The notes: generated by a model from the letters alone, not told the origin. Positions 6,628 through 13,655 are shown, counted from the first letter of the stretch. The stretch is DNA of 17,896 nt from an uncultured Bacillaceae bacterium (GCA_937995745.1 CALKIU010000096.1:1-17896), one strand, 5' to 3'. Numbers and translations are program-made.

Positions 6628-6778
6628 TCGATTACAGACGAAACAGACATAGATGCTCTCCCTTTGTTCTACGTACAAAATAAAAGGAAGAGTAAAAAAG
6701 GCTTCTCTGTTCCGCCGCGACAAATGGCAATTGGAGGGACACAGCTTTTCCCTCCATCGCAAAATGGGAATAACTGGC

Positions 6779-6841
6779 TGGGACAGCAAACCTGTCCCCT
6801 TGTCCCAACTGGCTGGGACAACGAACCTGTCCCCCTGTCCC
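6779..6841 (-). repeat. REP pair immediately downstream of the flavoprotein gene
   Basis: Two units in minus orientation (GGGACA...GGGGACAGGTT...TGTCCC) lie 15 nt past the stop codon at 6857. The position at a gene 3' end is shared with the other copies in this window. Confidence 0.75.
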
Positions 6842-6856
6842 GCTGCTGGGGAAGTG

Positions 6857-7912
6857 TCAGCGGAGGAGTTTTTCCAGGTGTTTGATGGTTGGGGTGAGGT
6901 TGGCGTAGAAGTATGCTTCGCGGAGGCGCCGGGCCGGTTCGCTGTCCCGCAAATAGCCGGCGCTGCCGTTATGAAGCATGGCCGCCTGAACTGCGTCCAA
7001 TGTTAAGTATGCTGTATCAAGGCGTAACTCCGCCGCTTTTCTCCAGTCCAGCGGTTCGTCCGCGAGGAGATTTTCCAGTCTTGCCCGCAAGCCGTCCAGC
7101 GCCGCCCGCAGTTCTTCCGGCTGCTTTTTCAAATAGCGGTTGCAGCCGTTTTGTCTCTGGCGCGCTTTTTCAATGGCCGCAATCGAGGCTTCAACCACGC
7201 CGAAGCCAATCGGAATTTGATAAGTGACAAAAGCCGGCCGGATTTGTTCGACAAAGCGGGCGGCATTTTCCGACAACACCCACTCAGCAGGGACAAAAAT
7301 ATCATCAAACTGGCAGGTGTAGGTGGCGCTTCCGTTCGCCGCAAAAAATTCCGTTCTTTGTCTCTTTTTCAACCCGTTTATGCTGAAGGGGAGCATGGCC
7401 ATGATTTCCCCGCCGCTGTCAGTCCGGGCAATGACGCCGAACCAATGGTTTTGGCAAAGATTTGAAACGGCCGGCAGCGTGCCGGAAAAAATGTACCCTC
7501 CGCTTACGGGCTTTGCGCGCAAACGCAATTCTTCAAGTCCGGCATAATATTTCATCGCGTTCGAAAGCCCGGTTGCCCCGAGAACGGCCCCTTTCTCCAA
7601 CAATGGCAACAGTTTCGCTTTCAACACCGCATTCTCCGTCGCGCGCACATAAGTAAGCCCGGCGAGATGGCACCAGAGGCAAAAAGCGGTCGTCATGCAG
7701 ACTTTGGCCGTTTCCTCCACAGCGGAAAGCTCTGCAAGCAGGCGTTCCCGCGCTGTTTTTCCCTCCGATAAAAAAATTCCTTCCTCCCCGAGTCTTTTCA
7801 AATAATTTTTCGCGTAAAAGGCCTCGCTGTCTATCTTCCTCACAAACGGCTTCAATTCTTTTTCGATGATTTTCTCCAGGTCCGGCTTCAATCCAGCTGT
7901 CCGTCCCCCCAT
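6857..7912 (-). CDS. Acyl-CoA-dehydrogenase-fold flavoprotein, probable monooxygenase/oxidase
   Basis: This 351-residue member of the acyl-CoA dehydrogenase superfamily has an N-terminal helical domain (1-110), a middle beta domain (ATGLSNAM 113-120, VSGGYIFSGTLPAVSN 136-151) and a C-terminal helical domain ending NGSAGYLRDSEPARRLREAY (315-334). The usual YEGTS segment carrying the catalytic glutamate of the medium-chain enzymes is replaced by YANLTPT (336-342). That points to a reduced-flavin monooxygenase or oxidase of the DszC/SfnB type rather than a beta-oxidation enzyme. The ATG at 7912 is chosen for GGAGG 7 nt upstream; an ATG at 7933 has no site. Its promoter carries the palindrome shared with the hxlR, DUF4242 and ABC promoters, so it is probably co-regulated with the importer. 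No flavin reductase gene is in the window. Substrate unknown. Confidence 0.75.
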   Translation of the reverse strand: MGGRTAGLKPDLEKIIEKELKPFVRKIDSEAFYAKNYLKRLGEEGIFLSEGKTARERLLAELSAVEETAKVCMTTAFCLWCHLAGLTYVRATENAVLKAKLLPLLEKGAVLGATGLSNAMKYYAGLEELRLRAKPVSGGYIFSGTLPAVSNLCQNHWFGVIARTDSGGEIMAMLPFSINGLKKRQRTEFFAANGSATYTCQFDDIFVPAEWVLSENAARFVEQIRPAFVTYQIPIGFGVVEASIAAIEKARQRQNGCNRYLKKQPEELRAALDGLRARLENLLADEPLDWRKAAELRLDTAYLTLDAVQAAMLHNGSAGYLRDSEPARRLREAYFYANLTPTIKHLEKLLR

Positions 7913-7975
7913 CGTCGGCACCTCCGTACGCATTTTAATATTTATTAATCATAGTTGTTTACTTGGTTTATGGTC

Positions 7976-8005
7976 ATTTTAAGATACCGCGTTGAAAAAA
8001 TCAAC
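7976..8005 (-). promoter_or_regulatory. Promoter and operator of the flavoprotein gene
   Basis: The minus strand reads TTGATT (7999-8004), a 17-bp spacer, then TAAAAT (7976-7981). The palindrome GTTGAAAAAATCAAC (7991-8005) covers the -35. Geometry, -10 and -35 are identical to the DUF4242 promoter. The predicted leader is about 57 nt. Confidence 0.65.
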
Positions 8006-8083
8006 CATACTTTTTGAAAAATTACAAAAATTAACGCGGGTTATTTCTTCCCCCGGCATCTCGCCAGCAACCATTTATTCAGC

Positions 8084-8280
8084 GCGCACCCGGGGCGTCT
8101 GGCCAGTTTTTAAAAAAACCGCCAATATGCCCGAGAGAACGGCAAGTTTTAAAATTTGCCAATATGCCCGGGAGAATCGCATGTTTCATAATCCGCCAAT
8201 ATGCCCGAGCTAACGGCATGTTTCAAGAATCGCCAATAAGCCCGAAAGAACCGCATGTTTAAAAACCCGGCCTAAGCCCG
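8084..8280 (+). repeat. Tandem array with exact 37-bp period
   Basis: GCCAATATGCCCG or a near copy starts at 8121, 8158, 8195, 8232 and (with a 2-nt deletion) 8269, always 37 bp apart. A degenerate sixth copy starts near 8084. Each unit continues with an AGAACGGCATGTTT-like segment. Units diverge along their whole length and there is no constant-repeat/unique-spacer pattern, so this is not a CRISPR. It lies downstream of the DUF4242 gene and upstream of the flavoprotein promoter; no gene overlaps. From 8281 to 8427 there is only a weak GC-rich hairpin followed on the minus strand by TCTTTTTTG, a possible terminator for the DUF4242 gene. Confidence 0.8.
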
Positions 8281-8427
8281 GGGAAAGGACTGATTACAAA
8301 AAATAGAAAATACCATAGGCTGTCGTTTTCACCGGCCCAATCTAGACTGAAAAACCCAAAGACTGCTACAAAAAAGACCATGGCCGGAGTTTGGCACCCC
8401 GGTCGCATGATCCCGCAATCCGGCAAA

Positions 8428-8961
8428 CTATTTTTCTGTCAGAACTTCCGTGATCGAATCGATCGGCGCCTTGACGGCTTCGCGGGCCCGCTTGACGGCC
8501 GCTTCATCGGGCGCATTGTAAAAGCAGAGGCATTTTGTCAAATCTTCGCAGACATACGTCCGGGAGAAAGTGACTTCGGGTACTTCTTCATAATGGACGG
8601 AATTTTTCTTTTTTCTCTCCAAATAATCTTCCATCGTCAAATGCTCGGGAATATTCCATTCCACCACGTAATTGACGGTTTCGTTCCTTTTCTTCACTTC
8701 CTCCAGGTCTTTGCCGATGAGGCGCACTTCTTTGACGAGCTGAACGGGAATGTTGTTTTCCCTTAAAACGTTTGCTGCGGCGCTTTGCCCGTCGGCTTCA
8801 ACAATGAAAAATGCCCGCGAAAAATCATGGGCCGCTTGCAGTTCGACGAGTGCGGCGCCTGCTTTTTGCAAAGCCCCTTGAAGTTCCTGCGTCTTTTGCT
8901 GCAATTCTTCTTTCGTGGCAACAAGCGATTTTAAAGATGATTCAATTAAATAAAGTCCCAT
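8428..8961 (-). CDS. DUF4242-type two-domain ferredoxin-fold protein
   Basis: This is a 177-residue protein. Residues about 96-173 (NYVVEWNIP, EVTFSRTYVCEDLTKCLCFYNAPDEAAVKRARE) match the DUF4242 pattern: a beta strand, a helix, paired strands with a YxAPDEAAV-like segment, and a final helix. Residues 1-88 (LYLIESSL, SRAFFIVEADGQSAAANVLRE, VQLVKEVRLIG) look like a second, diverged copy of the same fold with an inserted Gln-rich helix. No signal peptide is visible. The gene is divergent from hxlR and shares its regulatory region. Small alpha/beta-barrel proteins of this sort can be enzymes, monooxygenase partners or metal-binding proteins; a role beside the flavoprotein is inferred from shared promoter architecture. 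DUF4242 assignment is moderate and function unknown. Confidence 0.65.
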   Translation of the reverse strand: MGLYLIESSLKSLVATKEELQQKTQELQGALQKAGAALVELQAAHDFSRAFFIVEADGQSAAANVLRENNIPVQLVKEVRLIGKDLEEVKKRNETVNYVVEWNIPEHLTMEDYLERKKKNSVHYEEVPEVTFSRTYVCEDLTKCLCFYNAPDEAAVKRAREAVKAPIDSITEVLTEK

Positions 8962-8992
8962 TTCTTCCCAACCCCTTTTTTGTTTTAAGGTT

Positions 8993-9022
8993 ATTTTATT
9001 CTACTAAGTTCAAAAAATCAAC
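8993..9022 (-). promoter_or_regulatory. Promoter and operator of the DUF4242 gene
   Basis: The minus strand reads TTGATT (9016-9021), a 17-bp spacer, and TAAAAT (8993-8998). The imperfect palindrome GTTCAAAAAATCAAC (9008-9022) overlaps the -35. It is the same arrangement as at the flavoprotein gene. Confidence 0.65.
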
Positions 9023-9047
9023 TCAGTAATTTTTATTTTTTATCAGA

Positions 9048-9086
9048 GTTCAAAAAATCAACCCGGTAGTTTTTTTATGGTAAAAT
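9048..9086 (+). promoter_or_regulatory. Second operator copy and hxlR promoter
   Basis: GTTCAAAAAATCAAC recurs at 9048-9062, exactly 40 bp from the copy at 9008. A TAAAAT -10 at 9081-9086 lies 17 bp after a weak -35 (TCAACC, 9058-9063) inside the operator. This suggests autoregulation of hxlR. Confidence 0.55.
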
Positions 9087-9113
9087 AAAGCCAACGACCC
9101 GGGAGGGATTTTT

Positions 9114-9581
9114 ATGAAAGCGAGATACAACTTGCCCTGCAATATCGCACAGTCGCTGAACATCATCGGCGACCGGTGGACGCTGTTGATCATTCATGAA
9201 ATTTTCGTCGGCCGCACTCTTTTCAGCGAGATTAAAAACGCCCTGACAGGGATTTCGTCCAATCTTTTGGCGGATCGTTTGAAGTACTTGGAAGAGGAGG
9301 GGCTCATCAAATCGGAGCTGTATTCGCGGCATCCGCCCCGCTACCGCTATACGCTGACGGAGAGCGGCGAGGCGCTGGAACATGTGTTCAACGCGTTGAT
9401 TTTATGGGGGCATGACCATTTGAAAAAATGTTACAAAAAGCTCGTTGATGCGGAAACGGGAAAAGAGGTGGAAATCGGCTATTACATAAAGGAGACAGGC
9501 GAGCGGGCCGGGAAGGTCGTGCCCGTTCCGGTGGAAGAAGGAGAGAAAGCCCTGGAAGACAGGGTGAAGGAGGGGCAATAA
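9114..9581 (+). CDS. HxlR-family transcriptional regulator
   Basis: This 155-residue winged-helix protein has the HxlR signature: LPCNIAQSLNIIGDRWTLLI (7-26), FSEIKNALTGISSNLLADRL for the recognition region, and a wing PPRYRYTLTESGEAL. The conserved Cys9 is at the position used for thiol redox sensing in relatives such as YodB and HypR, so an electrophile or redox signal is possible. The tail beyond about residue 115 (YKKLVDAETGKEVEIGYYIKE) is a longer C-terminus than in minimal HxlR proteins and may bind ligand. GGGAGGG lies 6 nt upstream of the ATG. It is divergent from the DUF4242 gene with two palindromes between them. The same palindrome at the flavoprotein and ABC promoters makes this the likely regulator of all four units, by inference. 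Confidence 0.85.
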   Translation: MKARYNLPCNIAQSLNIIGDRWTLLIIHEIFVGRTLFSEIKNALTGISSNLLADRLKYLEEEGLIKSELYSRHPPRYRYTLTESGEALEHVFNALILWGHDHLKKCYKKLVDAETGKEVEIGYYIKETGERAGKVVPVPVEEGEKALEDRVKEGQ

Positions 9582-9663
9582 AAAAGACGCCTGTCCGAGT
9601 CTGATTGCTGCCCCCGACGCAGCGGGAAAATCAACAGCCGTCCCTCCGGTTCCGCCAAAAATG

Positions 9664-9697
9664 GCTCACCGTGAAGCGAAATCACGGTGAGCTTCTT
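9664..9697 (+). terminator. Terminator downstream of hxlR
   Basis: GCTCACCGTGA (9664-9674) and TCACGGTGAGC (9682-9692) form a perfect 11-bp stem with an AGCGAAA loop, followed by TTCTTTC. The minus strand tail (CCATTTTTGG) would also support termination of opposing transcripts. Confidence 0.75.
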
Positions 9698-9764
9698 TCA
9701 TCAAACGTGTCTCTTTCGTCAAACCCATCGTGAACCTTTTTGGGTAATTCTTTTCTTATTCAGG

Positions 9765-9975
9765 AAAACTCCCCCGAAATTGGCGCAAGCCCTTTAGGAA
9801 AATCCTCCCAAAATCATCGCAAGCCTCTTTTCATATTCAGGAAAATCCTCCCGCAATCCGGCACAAGCTTCTTTAGTCAAAATACACCGCGAATCTTATT
9901 GGTTATTTTTGTAAATCGGGCGCATTCTTTATAAGGGGAAAATCCTCTCAAAATCCGGATCATTCTTAATCACTA
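9765..9975 (+). repeat. Degenerate repeats between hxlR and the ABC operon
   Basis: Five to six diverged copies of GGAAAATCCTCYCAAAATC followed by a CGCAAGC-like segment occur. The CGCAAGC-like part starts at 9784, 9818, 9862, 9898 and 9921 at irregular 23-44 bp spacing. They lie in the 618-bp gene-free stretch before the ABC operon. I see no gene there. Confidence 0.55.
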
Positions 9976-10088
9976 GCTCGAAATTCAGCGCATTCTTTTA
10001 AAAAATTTAAGAAAGACGCCAAGAATCATCACGGGACCGGACTTTTAAACAATTTCCTAAATATTTTTAAAAATCCTCTCAAAATTCA

Positions 10089-10118
10089 GTTGAAAAATTC
10101 AACAAAGTATCATAAAAT
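10089..10118 (+). promoter_or_regulatory. Promoter and operator of the ABC transporter operon
   Basis: TTGAAA (10090-10095), a 17-bp spacer and TAAAAT (10113-10118) form a sigma-A promoter. The perfect palindrome GTTGAAAAATTCAAC (10089-10103) overlaps the -35, as in the flavoprotein and DUF4242 promoters. Confidence 0.65.
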
Positions 10119-10199
10119 TACTTACATCTAAAACACACCATTCTTATCGGAATTATTAAAAAACAACCCGACAAAAAATAAAAAAAAGAGGTGCGGGGG

Positions 10200-10991
10200 A
10201 TGGGAAACGAACAGCCGACCATCATCCAACTAAAAAGGGTATGCAAAAGCTTCACAAACAAAAACGGCCAAATGCCGGTTTTAGAAAACACCTCCCTCGA
10301 AATCAAACGGGGAGAACTCATCGCCATATTGGGCGAAAGCGGCTGCGGAAAAAGCACCCTCCTCAATATCATCGGCGGTTTCGAACAACCGGATGGGGGA
10401 GAGGTGCTTCTCAACGGCCGGCCTGTCAAAGAACCGACCAGACGCTGCATGATGCTGTTTCAAAATTACGGTCTCCTTCCGTGGCGGACGGTTCGGAAAA
10501 ACATCGAACTTGCTCTGGAACATCTGAACCTGACCAAAGCGGAAAAGAAAACCTGTGTCGACTGTCATCTGAAGCTTGTCGGCCTTGAGGGGGCGGAAGA
10601 CCTCTACCCCCACGAACTTTCCGGCGGGATGCAGCAGCGCGTCGCCATCGCGCGGGCGTTCGCCGCCAATCCGGAAGTCATTCTCATGGATGAGCCGTTT
10701 GCGGCGCTCGACACGTTCAACCGCTACCACTTGCAAAACGAATTGCTGTCGATTCAATCCCGGGAAAAAACGACCGTCGTCCTCGTTACCCACGACATTG
10801 ACGAAGCGATTTATCTTTCGGACCGGATCATCATCCTGCGCCCCAATCCGGGCCGCATCCACAAAGAAATCGCCATCCGCCTGCCGAAACCGCGCCGGCG
10901 CAGCGGCAGCGATTTTCAGTATTACCGGAACTTGATTTTCAAAGAATTTCCTTTTGACAGGGAAGAGCACGTGCTCGAGTTCCACATTTAG
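10200..10991 (+). CDS. ABC transporter ATP-binding protein, SsuB/TauB-like
   Basis: This 263-residue ATPase energises the importer encoded by the next two genes. It shows Walker A GESGCGKST (45-53), Q-loop Gln88 in LFQNYGLLPW, signature LSGGMQQR (140-147), Walker B VILMDEP (160-166), D-loop ALD, and switch His198 in VTHD. The QNYGLLPW segment and the DEAIYLSDRI stretch are typical of the nitrate/sulfonate/taurine (SsuB/NrtD/TauB) group. An ATG at 10200 is chosen, with GAGGTG 6 nt upstream, rather than a GTG at 10191 that overlaps this site. The substrate-binding gene follows after 19 nt. The type is secure; the substrate cannot be assigned. Confidence 0.9.
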   Translation: MGNEQPTIIQLKRVCKSFTNKNGQMPVLENTSLEIKRGELIAILGESGCGKSTLLNIIGGFEQPDGGEVLLNGRPVKEPTRRCMMLFQNYGLLPWRTVRKNIELALEHLNLTKAEKKTCVDCHLKLVGLEGAEDLYPHELSGGMQQRVAIARAFAANPEVILMDEPFAALDTFNRYHLQNELLSIQSREKTTVVLVTHDIDEAIYLSDRIIILRPNPGRIHKEIAIRLPKPRRRSGSDFQYYRNLIFKEFPFDREEHVLEFHI

Positions 10992-11010
10992 GCAAAGGGG
11001 GCAAAAAACC

Positions 11011-12039
11011 ATGAAAAGAGCAAAACTGGCGGGATTTGGCTTATTTTTTTCCATCATCATCTTCACCTTGCTCGGCTGCACGGCTGAAAAACCAGACGGC
11101 AAACGGACGGTAAAGATCGGGTATTTGCCGATTACCCACGCGATGCCGTTGTTTGTGGAAAAAGAGTTGGGCGGGTACGATTTTGAGTTTGAGCTCATCC
11201 AGTTCGGTTCGTGGCCGGAACTGATGGACGCCCTCAACACGGGGAGAATTGACGGCGCCTCGGTTCTCATCACCCTGGCGATGAAGGCGAAGGAGCAGGG
11301 GATTGATCTGAAGGCGGTCGCCCTCGGGCACCGGGACGGGAACGTTGTCGTGACGGCGAAAGAGATTGAAAGAGTGGAAGATTTGCAGGGAAAAACGTTT
11401 GCCATTCCCCATAAATTTTCCACCCACAACATTCTTCTGTACAAAATGCTGACACAGCACGGCTTGGAATACGAAGACATCCGAGTCGTGGAGATGCCGC
11501 CCGCGGAAATGCCGGCCGCCCTGTCGGAAGGACGCATCGCCGGCTATATCGTTGCCGAACCGTTCGGAGCGGTCTCCGTCGCCGCCGGCAAAGGCAAAGT
11601 GCTCTTTCAAGACCGGGACATCTGGCCGGATTCCATCGACTGCGCCCTTGTGCTGAGAGGCGATTTTATTGAAAAAAACCGGCCAATTGCCGAAGAGTTG
11701 GTCCGTTTTTACGCAAGGGCGGGTGATAAAGCCCAAGAGAAAGACCGCCATGTGGCGGAGATGGCCTCAAAATATATGAAGACAAACAAGCAAGTGTTGG
11801 ATTTATCGTTACAATGGATTCAATTCGACGATTTGCAAATCGACAAAGAAGACTACGAAGAACTGTGGAACACCTTGCTGGAAATGGAACTCATCGAACA
11901 CCCACCCTCATACCACGACTTCATCGACCCCACCCTCATCACGGGGTGGGACATGGGGACAGGTTCGGTGTCCCACTTTGACGCGGCGGGACAAGGGGAC
12001 AGGTTAGCTGTCCCATTTTTAGAAAAGTTAGAAAAGTAG
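11011..12039 (+). CDS. Substrate-binding lipoprotein of SsuA/NrtA type with REP-derived C-terminus
   Basis: This 342-residue lipoprotein has a type II signal peptide with lipobox TLLGC (Cys23). Family features are KIGYLPITHAMPLFVEKE, GRIDGASVLITLAMKAKEQG, EDLQGKTFAIPHKFSTHNIL and EGRIAGYIVAEPFGAVSV, the pattern of NMT1/SsuA/NrtA-like receptors for sulfonates, nitrate, bicarbonate or thiamine precursors. It delivers its ligand to the adjacent permease. The last ~30 residues (from Trp313, WDMGTGSVS..., to the end) are encoded by two REP palindromes inserted at the 3' end, so the native C-terminus was probably near residue 311. AAAGGGGG lies upstream of the ATG. Expression should follow the operator-controlled promoter at 10089. 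The ligand is unknown; an organosulfur or related compound is a guess from the flavoprotein neighbour. Confidence 0.85.
   Translation: MKRAKLAGFGLFFSIIIFTLLGCTAEKPDGKRTVKIGYLPITHAMPLFVEKELGGYDFEFELIQFGSWPELMDALNTGRIDGASVLITLAMKAKEQGIDLKAVALGHRDGNVVVTAKEIERVEDLQGKTFAIPHKFSTHNILLYKMLTQHGLEYEDIRVVEMPPAEMPAALSEGRIAGYIVAEPFGAVSVAAGKGKVLFQDRDIWPDSIDCALVLRGDFIEKNRPIAEELVRFYARAGDKAQEKDRHVAEMASKYMKTNKQVLDLSLQWIQFDDLQIDKEDYEELWNTLLEMELIEHPPSYHDFIDPTLITGWDMGTGSVSHFDAAGQGDRLAVPFLEKLEK
11947..12020 (+). repeat. REP palindromes inside the 3' end of the substrate-binding gene
   Basis: Two units lie at 11947-11975 and 11987-12015, in coding frame. In the second, GGGACAG (11996-12002) and CTGTCCC (12008-12014) form a 7-bp stem with a 5-nt loop, then ATTTTT. 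That is a terminator-like structure 29 nt before the permease start. Confidence 0.85.
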
Positions 12040-12048
12040 TGATGAGAG

Positions 12049-12804
12049 ATGAAGATGGCAAAGGGAAAACAGTTGTTGCAAATGGTGGCAGGGTTTGCGG
12101 TGCTGATTACTGTGTGGCAGATGATTGTTGTTTTGGGGGATTATGAGGCGGCGCTGTTTCCCGGCCCGCTGCAAGTGTGGGAGGGAATGGTTTCGCTCGT
12201 CCGGGACGGAACGCTGTTTGTTCACATCCGGGTCAGTTTGCTTCGGTTTGTAATCGGCTACGTTTCGGCCGTTGTTTGTGCGGTTTTGCTGGGGCTTGTG
12301 CTCGGGCGGCTGCCGTTTTTGTGGGGAATGATCGATCCGATTGTCCAGGTTTTGCGGCCCGTGTCGCCGATTGCCTGGGCTCCGTTTATTGTGTTGTGGT
12401 TCGGGATCGGCGATATTCCGGCAATTGTCGTGATTTTTATCGCCGCCTTTTTCCCGGTGTTGCTGACGACGGTGTCCGCCGTGAGGAAAGTGGAGCCCAT
12501 TTATTTAAAAGTGGCCCGCAATTTTGAGATCAAAGGAGTGGCGCTGCTTTGGAAAATCATATTTCCGGCCGCCTTTCCGGTCATTGCCAACGGGTTACAC
12601 ATCGCCGTTGGAACGGCATGGATCTTCCTCGTTTCCGGGGAAATGATTGGCACCCAATCCGGTCTCGGCTACTTAATCGTCGACGCCCGAAACTCCATGC
12701 GTCTCGATCTTGTCATCGCCGGCATCATCACGATCGGCTTTACCGGCTTGTTGCTGGACAAACTTGTCCGGATCTTGACTCGTGGGGCAAGGAGACAAGT
12801 TTAA
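12049..12804 (+). CDS. ABC transporter permease, SsuC/TauC-like
   Basis: This 251-residue membrane protein has about six hydrophobic segments (near 12-30, 68-88, 108-120, 122-144, 170-195 and 220-238). An EAA-type cytoplasmic loop lies at about 155-174 (KVARNFEIKGVALLWKIIFP), where the ATPase docks. LRPVSPIAWAPFIVLWFGIG is the conserved signature of the SsuC/TauC/NrtB group. The start ATG follows the lipoprotein stop by 9 nt with only a weak ribosome site (GATGAGAG), so translation may depend on coupling. The extreme C-terminus (RGARRQV) is encoded by sequence resembling a REP unit (GTGGGGCAAGGAGACAAG), so this end may also have been altered by insertion. It probably forms the homodimeric channel of the importer. 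Confidence 0.9.
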   Translation: MKMAKGKQLLQMVAGFAVLITVWQMIVVLGDYEAALFPGPLQVWEGMVSLVRDGTLFVHIRVSLLRFVIGYVSAVVCAVLLGLVLGRLPFLWGMIDPIVQVLRPVSPIAWAPFIVLWFGIGDIPAIVVIFIAAFFPVLLTTVSAVRKVEPIYLKVARNFEIKGVALLWKIIFPAAFPVIANGLHIAVGTAWIFLVSGEMIGTQSGLGYLIVDARNSMRLDLVIAGIITIGFTGLLLDKLVRILTRGARRQV

Positions 12805-13000
12805 GGCATTGAAAAACCGGACAGAACATGCCCAAACCGGATTAACTCATATACAGGAAGATAACGGGGTTCCCGGGAAATACTTCGCTTTTGTTATATG
12901 TTTCAATTTCTTCAGGCATGGACAGGTTCAAAGTTTGAGCGGGCCAATTTTGTCCCGGTCAGGCTTGGCATGGTGGTCCGAGGGGACAGGCTGAGACATC
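12782..13000 (+). repeat. Degenerate REP fragments after the ABC operon
   Basis: GTGGGGCAAGGAGACAAG begins within the permease gene. GGACAGGTTC lies near 12922, TTGTCCCGG near 12951 and GAGGGGACAGG near 12978. They are decayed relatives of the intact palindromes. No gene is seen. Confidence 0.5.
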
Positions 13001-13055
13001 ATATGGAGACGATTTCGGTGTTCCATCCACAACGTAACGGTTGTTTTTTTGAGTG

Positions 13056-13078
13056 GAGCCAAGATTTTTGGCTCTTTC
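13056..13078 (+). terminator. Terminator downstream of the ABC operon
   Basis: GAGCCAA (13056-13062), loop GATTT and TTGGCTC (13068-13074), followed by TTTCT. It lies 250 nt after the permease stop with no gene between. Confidence 0.55.
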
Positions 13079-13080
13079 TA

Positions 13081-13610
13081 ATGGAAAAGAAAAATAATCA
13101 GCCAGTTTTACAATAAACAACACTTTTGGTTTAAAACGAGTAAGTCTGAACGTTCTTCCCAAAAACATTGTCAAGGGATTTTTAAAAGCGTGATGACAGG
13201 AGTTGACCCAAAGCGGAATCACAACCGCAAATCATGGTAGGCCACATCAAAAAATATCAAGAATGATAGTCCACACCAAAAAATATCTAACTTGGAATAA
13301 AACCGGAGGAATTTCTGACCTTTTTTATCCCGATTCGCCGACCATCCACTTCACGGGCATCTGAGAAAATTATAAATACTCTCTGCTTTTCACCAACAAA
13401 GGAAAAAGCGCACCTTTCATATCATCATTCAGCCCGGGAAAAAACGCAGCGCCATAAAATCCCAGATTTAACAAACAAATGACCGCTCGGACAATTGTTT
13501 CTCTTCCGCGCCGCTAAGAGCTCCAAATTATTACCCGTCAAAAGCAACCTTTATTCCCCGGGCCCACGCTTTAGTAAATAATCCCTTGGCTCCGCCAAAA
13601 CCCCCGTAAC
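13081..13610. other. Gene-free stretch with one short repeat pair
   Basis: I see no gene in this AT-rich region. CCACATCAAAAAATATC at 13242 and CCACACCAAAAAATATC at 13271 form a 29-bp-period pair. The rest shows no recognisable structure. Confidence 0.4.
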
Positions 13611-13655
13611 AAAAAATCCCCCGCGTTCGCCTTCCCGAAGCGGCAGAACGCAAGG
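13611..13655 (-). terminator. Terminator-like hairpin downstream of yclQ (minus strand)
   Basis: GCGTTC (13623-13628) pairs with GAACGC (13646-13651), extended by GCC/GGC. On the minus strand it is followed by GGGGGATTTTTTG. It lies 320 nt past the yclQ stop with no gene between, so it may end that transcript. Confidence 0.5.

Noticed and set aside
8084..8280. CRISPR array
   Set aside because: Units are contiguous and diverge evenly over 37 bp. There are no constant repeats separated by unique spacers and no cas gene.
10281..11751. Minus-strand frames of 418 and 236 codons opposite the ABC genes
   Set aside because: They cover two genes with complete motifs on the plus strand and show no recognisable domain.
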